64,000 nt of DNA from Paramacrobiotus metropolitanus (Eukaryota > Tardigrada > Eutardigrada > Parachela > Macrobiotidae): the NCBI RefSeq assembly GCF_019649055.1, contig NW_026570269.1, positions 868,001 to 932,000 of the forward strand, read 5' to 3'. This document shows, one piece after another, positions 46,301-60,002 of this stretch. Position numbers and translations under genes: made by a program. The notes under the pieces are model-generated. The model made no database searches, was not told the origin of the DNA, and saw only the letters and a program-made list of their open reading frames with translations. Each line of letters starts with the position of its first letter. Within the stretch, counting starts at the first letter, position 1.

Positions 46301-47686
46301 GGCACGCCCATTCCTAGCGCATCGAAAGGATAATCCTGTTTTACCAACCGCAGTCACAAGACAAACACGACAAATAAAATTATCCCTCGTGCTTCTTCCC
46401 AGATATAAGCCTTACCGCGTTCAGCTGCGACTGCCACGATGTATCTTCCGGTCGTTTCGTCAGTGGATTATGGGGCTTGATTTCCGATGACCACGACGCT
46501 CGCGCGTAGTCATACGTCATTAAATTCACAAAGTCTACGTACCTAACACAAAGGTCACAAGGTTTATGTTCGTTTTCATGACTGAATTATCATTACACAG
46601 ATATATTTCTGTTATTTACCATTTGGTTCAACGCTAAAACTCTAGAGTAGTTTTAGTGTTGAATAAATATAATACGTATTCACTGAACTTTTTAATATGT
46701 GGAAGGGTTAATTAAACTTAACAAAATAAATCAAAGTTGTACAAGGTACAGAATACAATAAAACCAAAACTAATACAAAGCTACAGGTACATAAAACAAA
46801 AGAGTACCTTGCATACGTTAATAAAAACAACGTGAGATAGCATTATAGCGGTATCAAACTTACTTTCCGAGAGATTTCAAATCGTAAGATTTGTCAAATT
46901 TATCCGGATGTGGCGAAATGGCTGCTGTTAGGAGAAGTCGTTCTTGTCCATTCTCCAGCTGCTCGGCATCAAAAGCATTGCGCAAATCCTGTGTACAAAT
47001 GGTATGATATTATTGTGCCGTGGGAAGGGCACTTCCCCTGGAACTTTGTAGAAAAACCCACTTGCAGCAGATCAGAAAAGTTATCCTTATCTTCCGGACG
47101 CGATCCTTCACGGTCAGCCGGATATTCCCAGTCGAGATCTAATCCTTGAAAGCCGTACTTCCGCAGAAACGTAATAGCTTGTTGAGCAAAAGCTTCGCGC
47201 GTGTCAGACGAACTGGCCATGTCGGAAAACTCTTTCGAGCCGGCATTCCACCCGCCCACCGCCAGTAATGTTTTTATCGGTTTTGACCCTCTCTGAAGTT
47301 AACATTCACTCTCAAATGGGGATTTAGGCTCATTTAGCCTACTCAATAGAATAACCACCAGTTTTGTTGCAGCATTCACTTACGTTAATTTGATTAAACT
47401 TCTGGTATCCGCCATACTGACCCGTCCCATCCAGGTCAACTTGTGGATCAAAAGAAATAATTTCTCCGTCTTTAATAATGGCGAAAGCATAAATTAAGTG
47501 CGTGCATGGTGGTGGGCTGAGGGAAAACTCTGCACCCAGTCTGGAATCGACTCGGCGATACACCGCCCAGGATTCATAATAGCACACGGTTTTATATGAT
47601 GCATTAACAAAAACCAAAGAAAACGATACCGTCAGTAAACATGCAACAGACTGATAAATTTTAGCTCCATTTTGCCGACAATTCAT
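43363..47686 (-). CDS. Secreted GH18 chitinase with two CBM14-like chitin-binding regions
   Basis: Exons: 47686-47384, 47292-47062, 46988-46864, 46542-46416, 46313-46128, 45782-45660, 45489-45456, 45367-45069, 44768-44078, 43791-43363; about 848 aa. It hydrolyses chitin outside the cell. A signal peptide ([15 protein letters not shown]) precedes the GH18 barrel: [28 protein letters not shown] (E157 is the proton donor; the motif's first Asp is Gln here), [35 protein letters not shown]14-like cysteine-rich region follows (about 480-590), then a Pro/Asn/Gln-rich linker and a C-terminal CBM14-like domain (CSPIGSR ... GLVPC). Exon 44768-44078 has 3n+1 bases between two phase-0 introns, and the frame must shift near 44505. 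An in-frame ATG at 47746 is an alternative start. Confidence 0.9.
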
Positions 47687-47746
47687 CTTGCGATTAATCC
47701 TCGATAATTGCCAAATCGCAGCATCCTTGTTCAGAGAGAATTTCAA

Positions 47747-48432
47747 TTTAAAATGTGCCCTTTATTAGAACGAACGCATCCTGCGTGTGTGGCGGGTTTT
47801 GCGTTAACGCTCGATAACATTCAAAAATTTCTGGTTGTAGCAGAACAATCAACTCATAATGTACTGAGGTTGCATGTACTCATACTCATAATGTCACGAC
47901 TTCACAGAATCGGCTAGAAACCAACTGACCGACCACGTTAATTTCAACGCTGACCTAAAAGACTCGCTCCATTTATTTATCGTACAAACGATTGGCTGTT
48001 TTTAACGTTCAAAATTAACAGTGTACACTCACTAATTAAGCGACTTGGACTTCCTTTAATATTCCACTCAATTATTCATTTCCTAGAGACTAGAGTACAC
48101 ATTAGTTATATGTAGGAAATGCCATAATCACATATCTGTTACCTTACATAGCGGTGTGATGCTCAAAAACTGTCGACAAACAAGTGACATATTCTGTATG
48201 TTTACTAAAAACCGGACGGATATTCCACGCATTAAACTTTTGTACACTGCGATGTAACCAGCGCGCACCTGAATGAAATCCATAATAATAAAACAGCTGC
48301 CATAAAGTGCCCATTAATACAGAACTGGAATAAACTGAAAGCCAAGCACAGAGTATGAGATGCTGTAAGCAATGTTAGATCAGAATCAAGCAGCATTTCA
48401 AATTTCATTGATCAAACCTCACAACCAGGTTT
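47747..48432. other. Intergenic spacer between chitinase and MGRN1
   Basis: Upstream of the chitinase gene and downstream of MGRN1 (both minus). No gene, repeat or clear promoter element recognised. Confidence 0.45.
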
Positions 48433-51229
48433 TCACAGATCTTTATCCCCTTTCTTTGCTACGGGAGAGGATATCTTCGGGAGATTCTCAGTTTCTTTTT
48501 CATCATCCGGTTGATCTTTGTCGTCATCCGGTTCATTAATGGATTCCCGTGAGCCATGCCGGAGAAGAGTATTGAAACTCCGTGCACTGGAATTACTGTC
48601 AGTCGTCTGATCAGAATCTTTTCCGTTGTCTTCCTCATCGTCCATATGCCGAACAGGAATGATGCTTCTACTTGGAATCTGCAACAAATGATCGTGCTGA
48701 ACGCGAATCGTCTACCCGAAAGAAATTTGTTATAACAACGCCGATGTAATAATACCTCCGTAATAACTTCGATATGATCACGCAGTCGTTGAGGCTGTGT
48801 CGGACTGCCTGGTTCCAACTGAGGCTCCGTCTCGTGCACAACAGTAACATGTTTCCCACCACTGGACTTCAAACTCGATGCACCAGGTGAAACCGGTCCA
48901 CCAGCATCGCCCGATGGGCCAGCTGCCACAATTTTCGGAATAGATGGCCTAGAAAAACAGAAGTCGTCTGGTAAACAAAGTGGCGTTCATGTGCAGGAAT
49001 TAAAATTAAAGCTATACCGAAAGGGAATTCTTCGTTTTAAAAGATGCGAGTAAACACAGCAATTATTACTGGACACGATAAACGACATTATACTTTTTCG
49101 ATCTTTTTCGGTGCCGTGGTCCACTGCCTTTCGGTGACAGGGTCGGCGAATCCAGAGAGCTGCGCTGATGTCTGGTAGGGTGCACTGCGTTGGGGCCATT
49201 TAAAGCTTCAATCAAGGAGACCACTTCGTAACCCGAAGGGACGTTCTCATCGGCATCTCCGTGATCACCTGCGCCCAATTCTTTCTTCTGCAAGGCTCTT
49301 ATCTGTAAGAGCGCTCGGAAAGGCGCTCGGCATATTGGACAATTGTTGGCTTGATATCGCAAAGATTCTGCGCACCCATTACACAAGCACAGATGTCGAC
49401 AGGGAAGAATTAACGTATCTCTTGTGTCCGACATGCACACCACACAATCTCCACTGCTGTCTTCGTATTCCTCATCACCAGAGTCATACTACAAAAACAA
49501 ACACCAGCGCATAAAACATCGAAATTCTGATCCAGTAAAATATATCAGTGAAAGTGCAACTGGCATGCGCTATTAATTCCGCCTGCTGATCGGATCGATC
49601 TGTACTTTCAGAAATATTTTGTGGTCCCATCGCATACGCCGTACCAACTGCCATAAAACTTACATACCTCAGTGCTGCCAGCAGTTTTATTCTCAATTCC
49701 ATAAACTTCCTGTAGAAGATAAACTAAGCCTTGGATGTACAACTTTTGCTTTAAGGCCTTCAACGAATATGTTCCGTCCGAAGATTTCTCAATGACGGCA
49801 AGAGTTGCATGGCACTGCCGCCCATCTAGATCAGAGAAGATGTTTTTTCAATCATCAATCATCAGAGTGCATAGGCTCCTTTTAAGTTGAACAGCTTTGT
49901 GCTAATCGCCGATCACTGAAACAGTTGTAGCGGTGCGTACCTTCTTCATCCTCAGTTGCGCATTGAATTACCACAGGAATAACCTCTGTTTCCTCGTTAT
50001 AGAGCAGCTAAACGGAACAACAGACAACTGTACATCGGACAAACTACGACAGACTGGCTCTTTAGTAGCCCACTTGAAGCGCACCTCATCTTCCGAAAAT
50101 CTACTCGGATCAAAAACGTGGGATACTTGGTTGAACAGCTGGTTAGCTCCGGCTTTATAGTAAAACTTCTCGGAATTCAGCGACGTATCACGGGATGTGT
50201 AACTGCAAAGACAAGCAATCGAAAATATCAACTTGACGCTGGATTCAAAGGAAATACGAACGTACGATAGCGAATGATTCGTGGCGTCCTCTTTGGCAAA
50301 ATACATAATCCGCACATAACAGGGAACATCCACATCGAAATTGAATTCCAAGTTGTATCCAGTTCCCATGCCGTAATCATTAAGAATTCTGAAAACCAAA
50401 GACATTTTCAGAAATTCCAAAAATGATTAAAAGAATAAAACACACAGACATCATTATCACTGCAACCTGCTCTAATAAAAAATATAGACGACATGGCTGC
50501 ATTTCATCGTAAATGTTTAAAGTATACAACTGTACTAGGAAATGAAAATCTAAATTTTAATTTGTGCTAGTTTTTAATTTGGCACTTTTTTTAGAATGCC
50601 AAACTAAAACAACTGTACCACAAATTTCTGAACAATTTTCAATAATAACTACTATGTATCTGACCGCAGTTTGTACCAGAAATCAGGTTTTGAAATCAAC
50701 TGAGCAGTTATTATTTATCATTGATAATTGTGAGCGCTTACCTCACAAGACGTAAACTTTCCCGTCGGATATTCACGACGCATTTCAACGGTTTCGCAAG
50801 ATCGTTAGTCGATGGCATCACATAAGGAAACTAGCAAATAAGTAAAAACTGCATCTTTCGTTTCGGAGCGATACGGCCAATACCAGAAAAAGCATGCTTA
50901 TCCGTATTTCAAAGCGAAAACCTACTGGCACTGGTTTTGTATTTAGAAAATTCAAATCGTTGTTATCTCCAAACAAGTATGCTTCTGGCTGGGGAGAGTC
51001 AAACCGTTCCCCTCCCATTATGAACTGCGTAGCAAAGTATGAGCCTACAAGCAAACCAACAAACGTTAAGGCACAGCAGAATAACCAACTTTCGTACAAA
51101 CGAATTGCAGCTTGCTGGAAAGTATTGCTTCTGCTTACCAGCTTTTGGTGGATAACGGAAAGCATTAGCCAAAGATCCAGGATCGCTGCTTTCGGGATTT
51201 CTGGAAGTTCTAGATAATATGGCTCCCAT
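48433..51229 (-). CDS. MGRN1: Mahogunin RING finger E3 ubiquitin ligase
   Basis: Ten exons: 51229-51139, 51044-50926, 50830-50742, 50388-50266, 50202-50055, 50007-49941, 49825-49668, 49488-49094, 48948-48756, 48711-48433; about 553 aa (vertebrate MGRN1 is about 550). It ubiquitinates endosomal-sorting substrates such as TSG101 in vertebrates. The N-terminus MGAILSR is a good myristoylation motif (Gly2). Then FMGGERFDSPQPEAYLFGDNNDLNFL, SLRLVR, IPVVIQ, LLQEVYGIENK, and the RING from about residue 280: CVVCMSDTRDTLILPCRHLC, CNGCAESLRYQANNCPICR. After the RING, GYEVVSLIEALNG is a conserved family block, and the tail is acidic, Ser/Asp/Glu-rich. Exons 9-10 are less conserved but phases fit. ALIX starts 1.35 kb away on the other strand. 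Confidence 0.95.
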
Positions 51230-52583
51230 TGTGGATTACTGAGCCAGAACGTTTTAACGCTGCAACAACACTAGCGAATTTGATGCAAAACACAAGCAAC
51301 CCAACCTCTAACAATCATAACAATAACATCATCTTTCTTTCATTAATTTTAACACGGAATGCTAATCGATCAGGAAAAACACTCGTGCGAGCGATGCTGC
51401 AGACGCATGCTGGTATAATTCAGCGCTCTCAGTAAAACCAACAGACTTGAAAGTGCCTGCCGTTGAACTACGAACCGGAAGACCGAAAAGCATTGACTGC
51501 ATTATTATACTACCAGGTGAATACCTGCCTTTGCTTGGTGGATTTCGCGATGACGTCACAACGTTTAAATAGTTTCATTCATTGTTATCCGTTCTCGTCA
51601 GAACAGCCGAAAGTTTCCCGCCAGGATGCTGAACTTCCGGTGCGCAAAAAAATTAGAAATGGTTTAGCCTATTCCTCTATTGATAATAATATTCTCTACT
51701 CTGCAGTCTGCACTTATGCCTTATGGCTTATGGTATATTTTATTTATTTATTAATACAATGGGTAGTAAAAAGACTTTATATTATACTTATTGCTAGTAC
51801 AGGCCCAGAACCGCGCTCTAGGAATACAAAAGGAATGAATGAATGGATGAATGAATGTTAATTCATTCCTTCTGTCCATTCTAGCAGAGCATATTGCGCA
51901 TACAGAGTATACTATATAGATGATGAGTCATACCACTGAGTCACCTGAAAATAACACCGACCGACGGCGCATGATAATTCCACAATTTTCTGCGTTTTCA
52001 CAAGTCACAGTCACAGACTCGTAGTTATTTATGAATCAAACAAAATTATCATAACCGGTTTTCCGCGGTTTTTGTATCTGTCCTGTAGGTGTGCTTTACC
52101 AACAAATAATTTGCACCGTAGGTAGACTCTACTTGGGCGAAAAATATTGATCAGTAAAGCCGAAGGAGCGCGTACTTCGACGTTATGGTACGGTAGAGCG
52201 CGTATGTACTCATTATTGTAGTGTACGTGCCGTGAGGCGTGATCTACATGTACAGGCAGTACAGCCACCGCACCAAGCGCCGATTCGAACGATGACGAGA
52301 TTTTCCAGCCCAGTTTAGCAGTGCCGCCACTACGTATGCTTCGGGGTTTATAAACCCGATGAGGTGCTGATTTGATTTCTTTCGTCGTTTTTGATTTTGC
52401 TCGAGAGCGAACAAGGTGAAAAGGTTTATAGTTGCTTCTGGATTCCAAACGTTCAGTGTGTCTGAAAACAGTGATCGCGTGATAGATATTGTTTTTGTGG
52501 TTAGTTCGCGGCTATCAGCGATTGTCTTACAGTAGAGCTGTTCCTCGTCCGTCTTCACCTGTTGTTACAGTTCAACAACTACG
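51230..52583. other. Divergent promoter region between MGRN1 and ALIX
   Basis: 1.35 kb. A 132-codon plus-strand frame (51463-51861) has no domain and ends in a microsatellite-encoded stretch, so I regard it as non-coding. No clear TATA boxes. Confidence 0.45.
51834..51874. repeat. (GAAT)n microsatellite with palindromic end
   Basis: About six GAAT/GGAT units, then ATTCATTCC, complementary to the first units, so the tract can fold on itself. Short tandem repeats like this also occur at LINE 3' ends, but no LINE is recognisable here. Confidence 0.6.
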
Positions 52584-55500
52584 ATGGTGGATAAATGCTT
52601 CATCACCATTCCAACCAAGCCGACGATAGAAGCGGAGCTGAAAAAACCTCTATCTAATGCCATAACAGCAGTGTATTCTGGCGAGAGTATCCAGGATATA
52701 AACCAGTCCTTGGATGAACTGGATAAACTGAGGAAAAATGCTGTGTGTCGCATTCTGGACCGCCATGAGTCATCCCTTGAAATCTTGTACAAGTAAGCAA
52801 GGGGTAAAAACATGATCACAGATCATTGCTTATTAATTTTTTTGTACATACGATTGTATATTTTAAATACCTTTTACTTTACACGCAAATGATATGAATA
52901 AGTTAACTTACAAATAATATGTGATGATTTTACACATAACGTTACGTTTCCAAGATTTCCTAGGATTAGCGGTTAGTTAACGTGGAGAGAAACAAACTGT
53001 TGTGGCAGTTAAACAATTCAAATTGTGCAAATTGTTTTGTCCTCTCATTAAGAGTATGCTTCAGATAGTGTATAAACTTAATTAGCAGCATACTTTTTCC
53101 ACATATGCACGGTATATCGAATTGCGGAATGTTTGTTAATTAATTGTGTGATGTGTAGTGTATTAATGTTTACTAATTAACTGTGTGAATAACGTGTACT
53201 TGTAAACAGTAAAAAATTATTATGGTTGTAGGTATTATGATCAGTTACATTCACTGGAGATGAAACTCCCATCAGCGGAGCATCAGATACCCTTTAAGTG
53301 GAAGGATGCGTTCGATAAGGGAGGATTGTTTGTCGGCCGGATGTCGCTGAGTAGGTGGAACGGGCCTCTGATAGTCTGATCAGGATAATCTGTGCCAGGT
53401 CGCGATCAGTAAACAGTACCTTGACCTGATCGTGTCGCATACATCTGTTGGTGTGACATTTAGCAGAAGTCCAAACTTATTCTGGTCTGTGGACGGATAT
53501 TTTGACTAGTTATGATGACTAAATAAAATTTTAATGATAATATCGAAAATACTGAATCTGTTTTCATGAGGACTAATTAGCTTCTGGCTGAAACTGCCTT
53601 AAAAATGACACTGTTTGGGTCTTTATCTTATTTAAAATTATTATTTCTGATAAAGGAAGATGTGGTTTTTATAAACATTTTGAAAGGAGTTGTTATTAAT
53701 TTACATATTTTAATCTTTTTATTCTCATGGTTTTACAGCTCAGGCGTCTCTGGGATTTGAAAAAATCTGTGTTATGTTCAACATCGGAGCCATGTTGAGT
53801 CAGATTGGGGCGAATCAAAATGTGGAATTCGATGACGGTCTTAAAACTGCCACCAAATATTTCCAGCAGGCGGCTGGAGTATTCAACTACGTGAAAGATC
53901 ATGTGTTGGCTGCCATTCAGCAGGATCCCACTCCAGATCTGTACCCAGATTGCCTGAGTGCTTTGATCACTCTAATGACCGCTCAAGCACAAGAAGTCCT
54001 GTTCATGAAGGCCACTAAAGGTATCAGCGATTCCGCAGTAAAGTCATAATATATACTCTGGTAATAATTTTTTGTTACTGTATAATTTTATCACTAAAAT
54101 TTCAGCATTTGTTGATAATGTTACAGAGAAGATGAAGGATGGTGTAATTGCCAAGGTCGCGGCACAGACAGAGGATTATTATGCCGATGCCATGAAACTG
54201 ATGCAACGGGAAAGCATTCGTATGTGCTGGGAGAAGGTATTAAAATTAATGACAATTTTATAGGAAGTTTATGGAATGTGACAAGTACACTACACACTGA
54301 CAGTTTGCGTCGCCACAGGACTGGTTGAACATTATCGCTTGCAAACAAGCTGGATATCACGCCATTGCCGAGTATTATCAGGCTCTGGTCCACAAAGCCA
54401 ACAAGGAAGTCGGCGAGGAGGTAGCACGTTTGAAAGTAAGTCTGTCAGACGATGAACATGAATTACGCATCAGTTCCGTTAGTATAATCAGTGAACCGTG
54501 AAATGGATTCTACATGTGCGATATGTCACTTTGTCACGTTTGCTCATTCTACAATAGGCGAACAGATAGTCGTGTATTGTTGTGTGATAAAAATATGACT
54601 AAGGAATTGTTCATTTTTGAGCGGCATTTGAAAGTGTTTTCTAATGTTCCATTGAAATCTGTGGCAGTTGATTTATGTTTTATGCAGCAAGCGCTGGAAT
54701 TGATTCAATATGCACGGAAGAAGTACGACACACCGGCTTTTCCCTTTAAGTACGCTGAAACAATCATTCAGCGGGATTACGATGCGGCGCGCAAGGATAA
54801 CGATTTCATTTACCATGCACGTGTTCCTGATATGAAAAGCCTGCAGCCGATTGGCCGTGCTCCACTGGCGAAACCAATTCTTCCTTCTTTTCCGCTTTCA
54901 GATAAATTTGTTGGTGAGCTTTCGTTTTCTGAATATATACTTTGCCAGTGTCGGTATTGACAAAATTCTGTTCTAGATTTATTTGGCGCTTTGGTGCCAG
55001 TGGCAATTCAGCAAGCTACTACCGCACATAACACGCGAAAGCAGGAGCTGGTTAACCGCGAAGTGGCTAACTTGCGCGAACAAACGCAGTTGATGAATGC
55101 GTAAGTGACTGACCATTTTACACCTCGTAGTCAGTGATGTAACGGACCCATGTTCGACGTCACAGTTTGTTGGCTTCGTTGAACTTGCCGGCTGCGTTGG
55201 AGGACTCTTCAGGTGTTGATGTACCCGAAAGTGTTCGTCAGAAGGCGGCTAATATCAAACAAGAAGGCGGATTGGATACACTAAAGGCCACCATGAACTC
55301 TTTACCTGATATGCTGCAGCGTAACAAGGATATACTAAATGAGGTTTGTAATGCTGATGGTGGCGCGTTTAATATGGAATTGGGATGTAAACAGTAATTT
55401 AACGATTTTTTTTAGTGTGATCGTCTTCTGCAAGAGGAACTGACTTCCGATGAACAGCTCAAATCGCAGTTTGGTCAACGTTGGAATCGAATGCCATCGA

Positions 55501-57535
55501 GCCAGTTGAGTGAACCACTGCGAACGGAATCAGCCAAGTATCGCGCCATCGTTTCCAATGCGGAGAAAGCCGATGCCATTGTGCGAGACAAATTTCAAAA
55601 GCACGAACGCGCCATGTACTTGTTGAGTTGCTCAGATCAAGAGCTGGTGCAGAATGTTCCATCGGCCAATCCCGTTAAGGGCCTGCTGAGTAGCCCGGTG
55701 GTCAGTAAACTGCGCCTATTGTTGGACACTGTCGATGCTATTAAATTGACGCGGGAGAATGCGGAGAACGATCTAAAGGCTGCTGTTGTTGAAATCAGTA
55801 AGTTGACCGGTTAAGAAGTTGAGCAAAAGTATCATGTTTACTAAGAATTCTGCAATACTTTGAATGGCTTTCGTCATCGATCTTTTTAATTACTAGTTGT
55901 TCGGTAGAGGTCTTGCATCAGTAGTTGCTGCCTTGTTAGGTGTATTTTTTGTGCAAACAATGGTTACAGAAACGCAGTCGAAGTCGGCGCGAATTGGGTT
56001 AGTCATAAGAAAAATGGCTTGCGCGCCGCAAGTTAATTTTTCATTGGAAAATGTGAGTCATAGTCTGTAACGCACCTATGAGTAATGCGCTTGTTGCTCT
56101 ATGTGGAGTTCAGTGGTTCTGTTTGTAATTTCTTTTGTCAACTTGTGGAGCAGTGTTCAACAGGTCAATAATGTGGCTTCACTATCTAGCAGGTTGCACG
56201 GTAATGGATGGTGCAGAAAAATAAACTATCGCTATAAATTATAATCATGATGATAATCCCGTTGTATTGCAGAACCACGTCTTCTTCAAGAGCCCAGTAT
56301 GCCGGCAGATGCCGTATATGCTTTGTCGGTGGAGGAGTTGAACCGTGTCCTGGGGCCTATTCAAAAGAGCATCCACGAGACCTTCACCCTACAGCAGACA
56401 ATAATGCCGGAAATACAACAACTGAATGCTGAATTCTGTCAACAGAAGAGCGCCAACAAAAGCGCTGAACAGCGCGAGACCGTACTCAAGGACCTGGCTG
56501 CCGCTTACGATGCATTTATGGAGTTGAAGGCCAACCTGAATGAAGGAGCCAAAGTATGTTGAGTGGGGATTAACTAACTTGTCAGTAATGTTTACTTTAT
56601 CCATGACGAATGTTAATGGACTTGTTACAGTTTTACGGTGACTTGACCGAATTGTTGCTGAAATTCCAAAGCAAGATTGGTGATTTCTGCTTTGCGCGGA
56701 ATGCCGAGAAAGAGGAACTGCTGCGGGCAGTGCAGGCTAATATCATCAACAAGCCCACAAGTGATTCAGGCGTTCCTAAAGCGCCATCGTTCCATGAAGG
56801 TAAACAAAACTCCTTCAAGCTTGTTGGAATAGCCCTGTAATAAATCCAGTATGAAATGTTGATGGCTTCATGCAGTTCCGACCAAGTTCTAAGGTTGGGT
56901 TAAGTGCTTATCATTTAGTGATGAAGATTATTATGAAATACATGCCAAATGATGGATGCGAGATTTTTGCGTTCGCCTGTTTATATTTCTGGCGACATCG
57001 ACCATTGCCTTGTTTTAGTTATGCTTCATCGTTCGTTCACATTTTAAATTTTTTAGAATGATTTTCATATTTTAACCAATAAACGTTTGCTTCTGTCAAC
57101 AGGGACGGAGGTCAGCCAAAAACTGCTCCACCGCCACGACCTCCTCCGCCCAGCAGCGGCCCCGGCGCCTCGGCTCCTGGCCAGCCCACTAATCCACCAC
57201 CAAACGCCACAAGCTCACCTCCCTCATATCCACCTCATCAGGGCGGTATGCCGCCAGGCTATCCGCCACAGAACTATCCCAATCAGGGTTACAATCCCTA
57301 CGCCGGGGCTCCTGGAGCGCCCTATCCGGCTTTTGGCGCGTATAATCCGCCTTCTTTCAATCCGAATATGGCGTATAATATGACGTATCCGGGAGCGGGC
57401 GGACAGGCCTATCCTTATCCACCGGCGCCGGCGTATCCTTACCAAAACCCTTATCCACCGGGTTACCCCCCGGCCCAACCGGGAATGGAACACTGGCAGC
57501 AAGGTCAGCAGCAGGGAGGATACCGGCCATCGTGA
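52584..57535 (+). CDS. PDCD6IP: ALIX / programmed cell death 6-interacting protein (Bro1, V domain, Pro-rich tail)
   Basis: Twelve exons: 52584-52792, 53232-53350, 53739-54020, 54106-54236, 54319-54435, 54688-54913, 54977-55100, 55166-55343, 55416-55797, 56273-56553, 56631-56799, 57103-57535; about 885 aa (human 868). An ESCRT accessory protein, it binds CHMP4 through Bro1 and YPXnL motifs through its V domain, acting in multivesicular bodies, abscission and membrane repair. Bro1 (about 1-355): KKPLSNAI, YYDQLHSLE, FKWKDAFDKGGLF, QASLGFEKICVMFNIGAMLSQ, KDNDFIYHARVPD. V domain: LLASLNLPAALED, LPDMLQRNKDIL, SANPVKGL, YDAFMELKANL. The tail is Pro/Tyr/Gly-rich (PYPPAPAYPYQNPYPPGYPP). Exon 11 ends in phase 1, but exon 12 needs phase 2, so a tiny exon or one-base error lies between them. 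Confidence 0.95.
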
Positions 57536-60002
57536 GATGCTGATAATGGATCATTTTTTCTTGGTGTTTATGGGGAGGATGGGTTGGATTTTGGTTATAT
57601 ATTCCAGTACTGTTTGTTTGGTTTGACTGGCGGCGCGGTTTGGTTTATTTTTTTAGTTCGCTTCGTTTCCTTTTTAATTAGCGGTGCTAAATAGTTATTC
57701 AGAGTGGATTTTTAAGCTAATTATTGTTAACCGTTCGTCGTAACTAATGTTTTAATCGTTTGCCATAATTTTGAATTTTGAATGCTTTTTCGTGATTCAC
57801 TTCACATATTGTTGCTCTTATTGTCTAGTTACCGTTATTTAACTCAGCATGGAAAATTGCAGACTAGATTTATAGCGCTTGAATGTATGCGTATAATTAC
57901 AGATTACAGCCGACCACCGATGGCGAATGAGCTAACCCGATAAAATTGTGATAATCTGGAAAAAATGTCGTGTGTACGAAACTTCTGTATACTACTAAAC
58001 TAGGTGGGCGAAATTCTGATTCCGCACAGCGTGCATTTCAGATGTAGACGTCAGAGAACGGGTACGAGAGTAAAGGTCACGCACAACCTTTACTAGATTT
58101 AGGGATTGTCTGTTTTCCAGTACTTTCTTTTCTGGAATACTTGGGAGTAGTTGAATGAGTTTTCCGGTCCGATAAAATCACCTACTCGGGTAGCCGTTAA
58201 ATTTCATATACAGCATTGTTGCATCGTGGTAGTAGAAGTTCAAGCTTTTTTGCTATTTCTACAACTATGTGCAATCAAAAAAATTAATTTACGGATATCT
58301 GTATACATGTAATTTAACTTCGCAGTGCAAATACGATAAAGCATTATTCTTCTTATATTGGTTATTTCCGATGAATAACTTTTTAGACCCATATCTTCCG
58401 GCACAAAACGGTAATGCGATAATGTGAAGTAACGTTCGTTTTACTCATTTTCATTATTTCAATATGTTCAGAACTTCAGAGGCTGTGTATAAACACATAA
58501 ATGGGAAATGCAATCACAGATCAACGAAACTGTGCACAATACTGTAAGTTCTACGTTTCAAAAGTCTAAAGATTTCCGAAAGAATGGATATTTTAGATTT
58601 TGTGCAGATATACAATATACATATTTGAATGTTAGGCTTTAGTTTCTTGGATACTTCTTTACATCTGTATATGCAGAAATGTTCTGTGAGGCACAACACG
58701 ATCTTAGTTAGTCCTTAACACTTAACAGTGCCAGGTCCTTTGCTTAACATTTTTGCACAGCATATAAATTCATTAATTTGTTGACAATTTATATGCCATT
58801 CTGCGCACTGTGCGATTTAGTAATCTTCTAAAAGCACGAATGGCAACGAACACCCGCCTTTTGATATTCGCTAACACATTAAAAAGGTCCGGCAAAAAAC
58901 AAAACCGGCAAAGCACAGCCGTTTCGGAATTATATTGCCGCAGTAATCTTGGTCCACTGAGATGATCAATCTTTTTAAGTAATTCCGCGGATATTTTACA
59001 AGTTGCTGATTATATACGAGAAAACAGCTGCTTCGGTGTTCTCTGAATCTTGCTTTAACACTCGCGCATTTCGCTGGTGCATTTTTTGTCATTAAGGTCA
59101 ATTCCGCTGATTACATGAACATATGCTAATCGCCTATCATGCGGTAGTCAACAAAATAAAAAAGTGATCGAGCATTTCCTGTATCAAGTAACCCACTTAG
59201 CGGAAGTGTTCGTAACGGCGAACCCACGAAATGCCAATCTTATTTACGCTGTACAATGCTCACGCAGCATCGGGATTATACCAGAATCATACAATGTAAC
59301 GAAATTTTAATCGGCTTTGGAACGTCGAGGTTAGAAAAAGTTAAACTGATGTAACACATTAACTACCGCGTACGCGCGACATCGCCATCTAATTAGCAAT
59401 TAACATTATCAGCGTCTGACATTAGGAATCGTCTACCGTTGGATATCCAAGTGAGCCAATTTAATTATACTTAATATGCACTTGAGTGCACATAGCGAGA
59501 CAATTATTGCGCAAGCACTGCTCAACGCATCACCGTTCCATACGAAATACGCAACCAATGTATTTTGCCGGTTTGCAGTGAATCCTCTTAAAGCCGCCAC
59601 TTCCCGTCGCAGCAAATTATTTTCTTTAATTGCTTCCCGCCGAATCAAAAGAAATGCTGCGAACGGCAGCACTTTGATTCACATTTAATAGCGTTAATAT
59701 CCACGTCGGACGTCGCTGCCGACTCGACTGCAATCCATCATTATAGCAGCTGCTGGTGACGCGTTTCGCGCATAAAGCATTATAAAAAACTTTTGTACGG
59801 TATATTCGCGGGATCGATAAAATACATTTCCGTGACTTTACTGCAACGAACGTCTTATTTGTCGGGCAGTGAAGGAGAGCGATCGTGAGTGAGGGACGTC
59901 TATGGATACGGCTAACGTAGACGGAGGAAAGCCAAACCAGTACTTTTTGGAGGATTGGTTATAAGTGTACGGATATAGGCCAATTATTTTATTGGGGAGA
60001 TC
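57536..60002. other. Intergenic spacer between ALIX and the SLC6 gene
   Basis: About 2.5 kb, mostly AT-rich. I find no coding exon with a domain, no inverted terminal repeats and no tRNA-like structure. The first few hundred bases are likely the ALIX 3' UTR, though I see no AATAAA close to the stop. Confidence 0.5.

Noticed and set aside
51463-51861. 132-codon plus-strand frame between MGRN1 and ALIX
   Set aside because: Ends in microsatellite-encoded residues and has no domain; probably non-coding.
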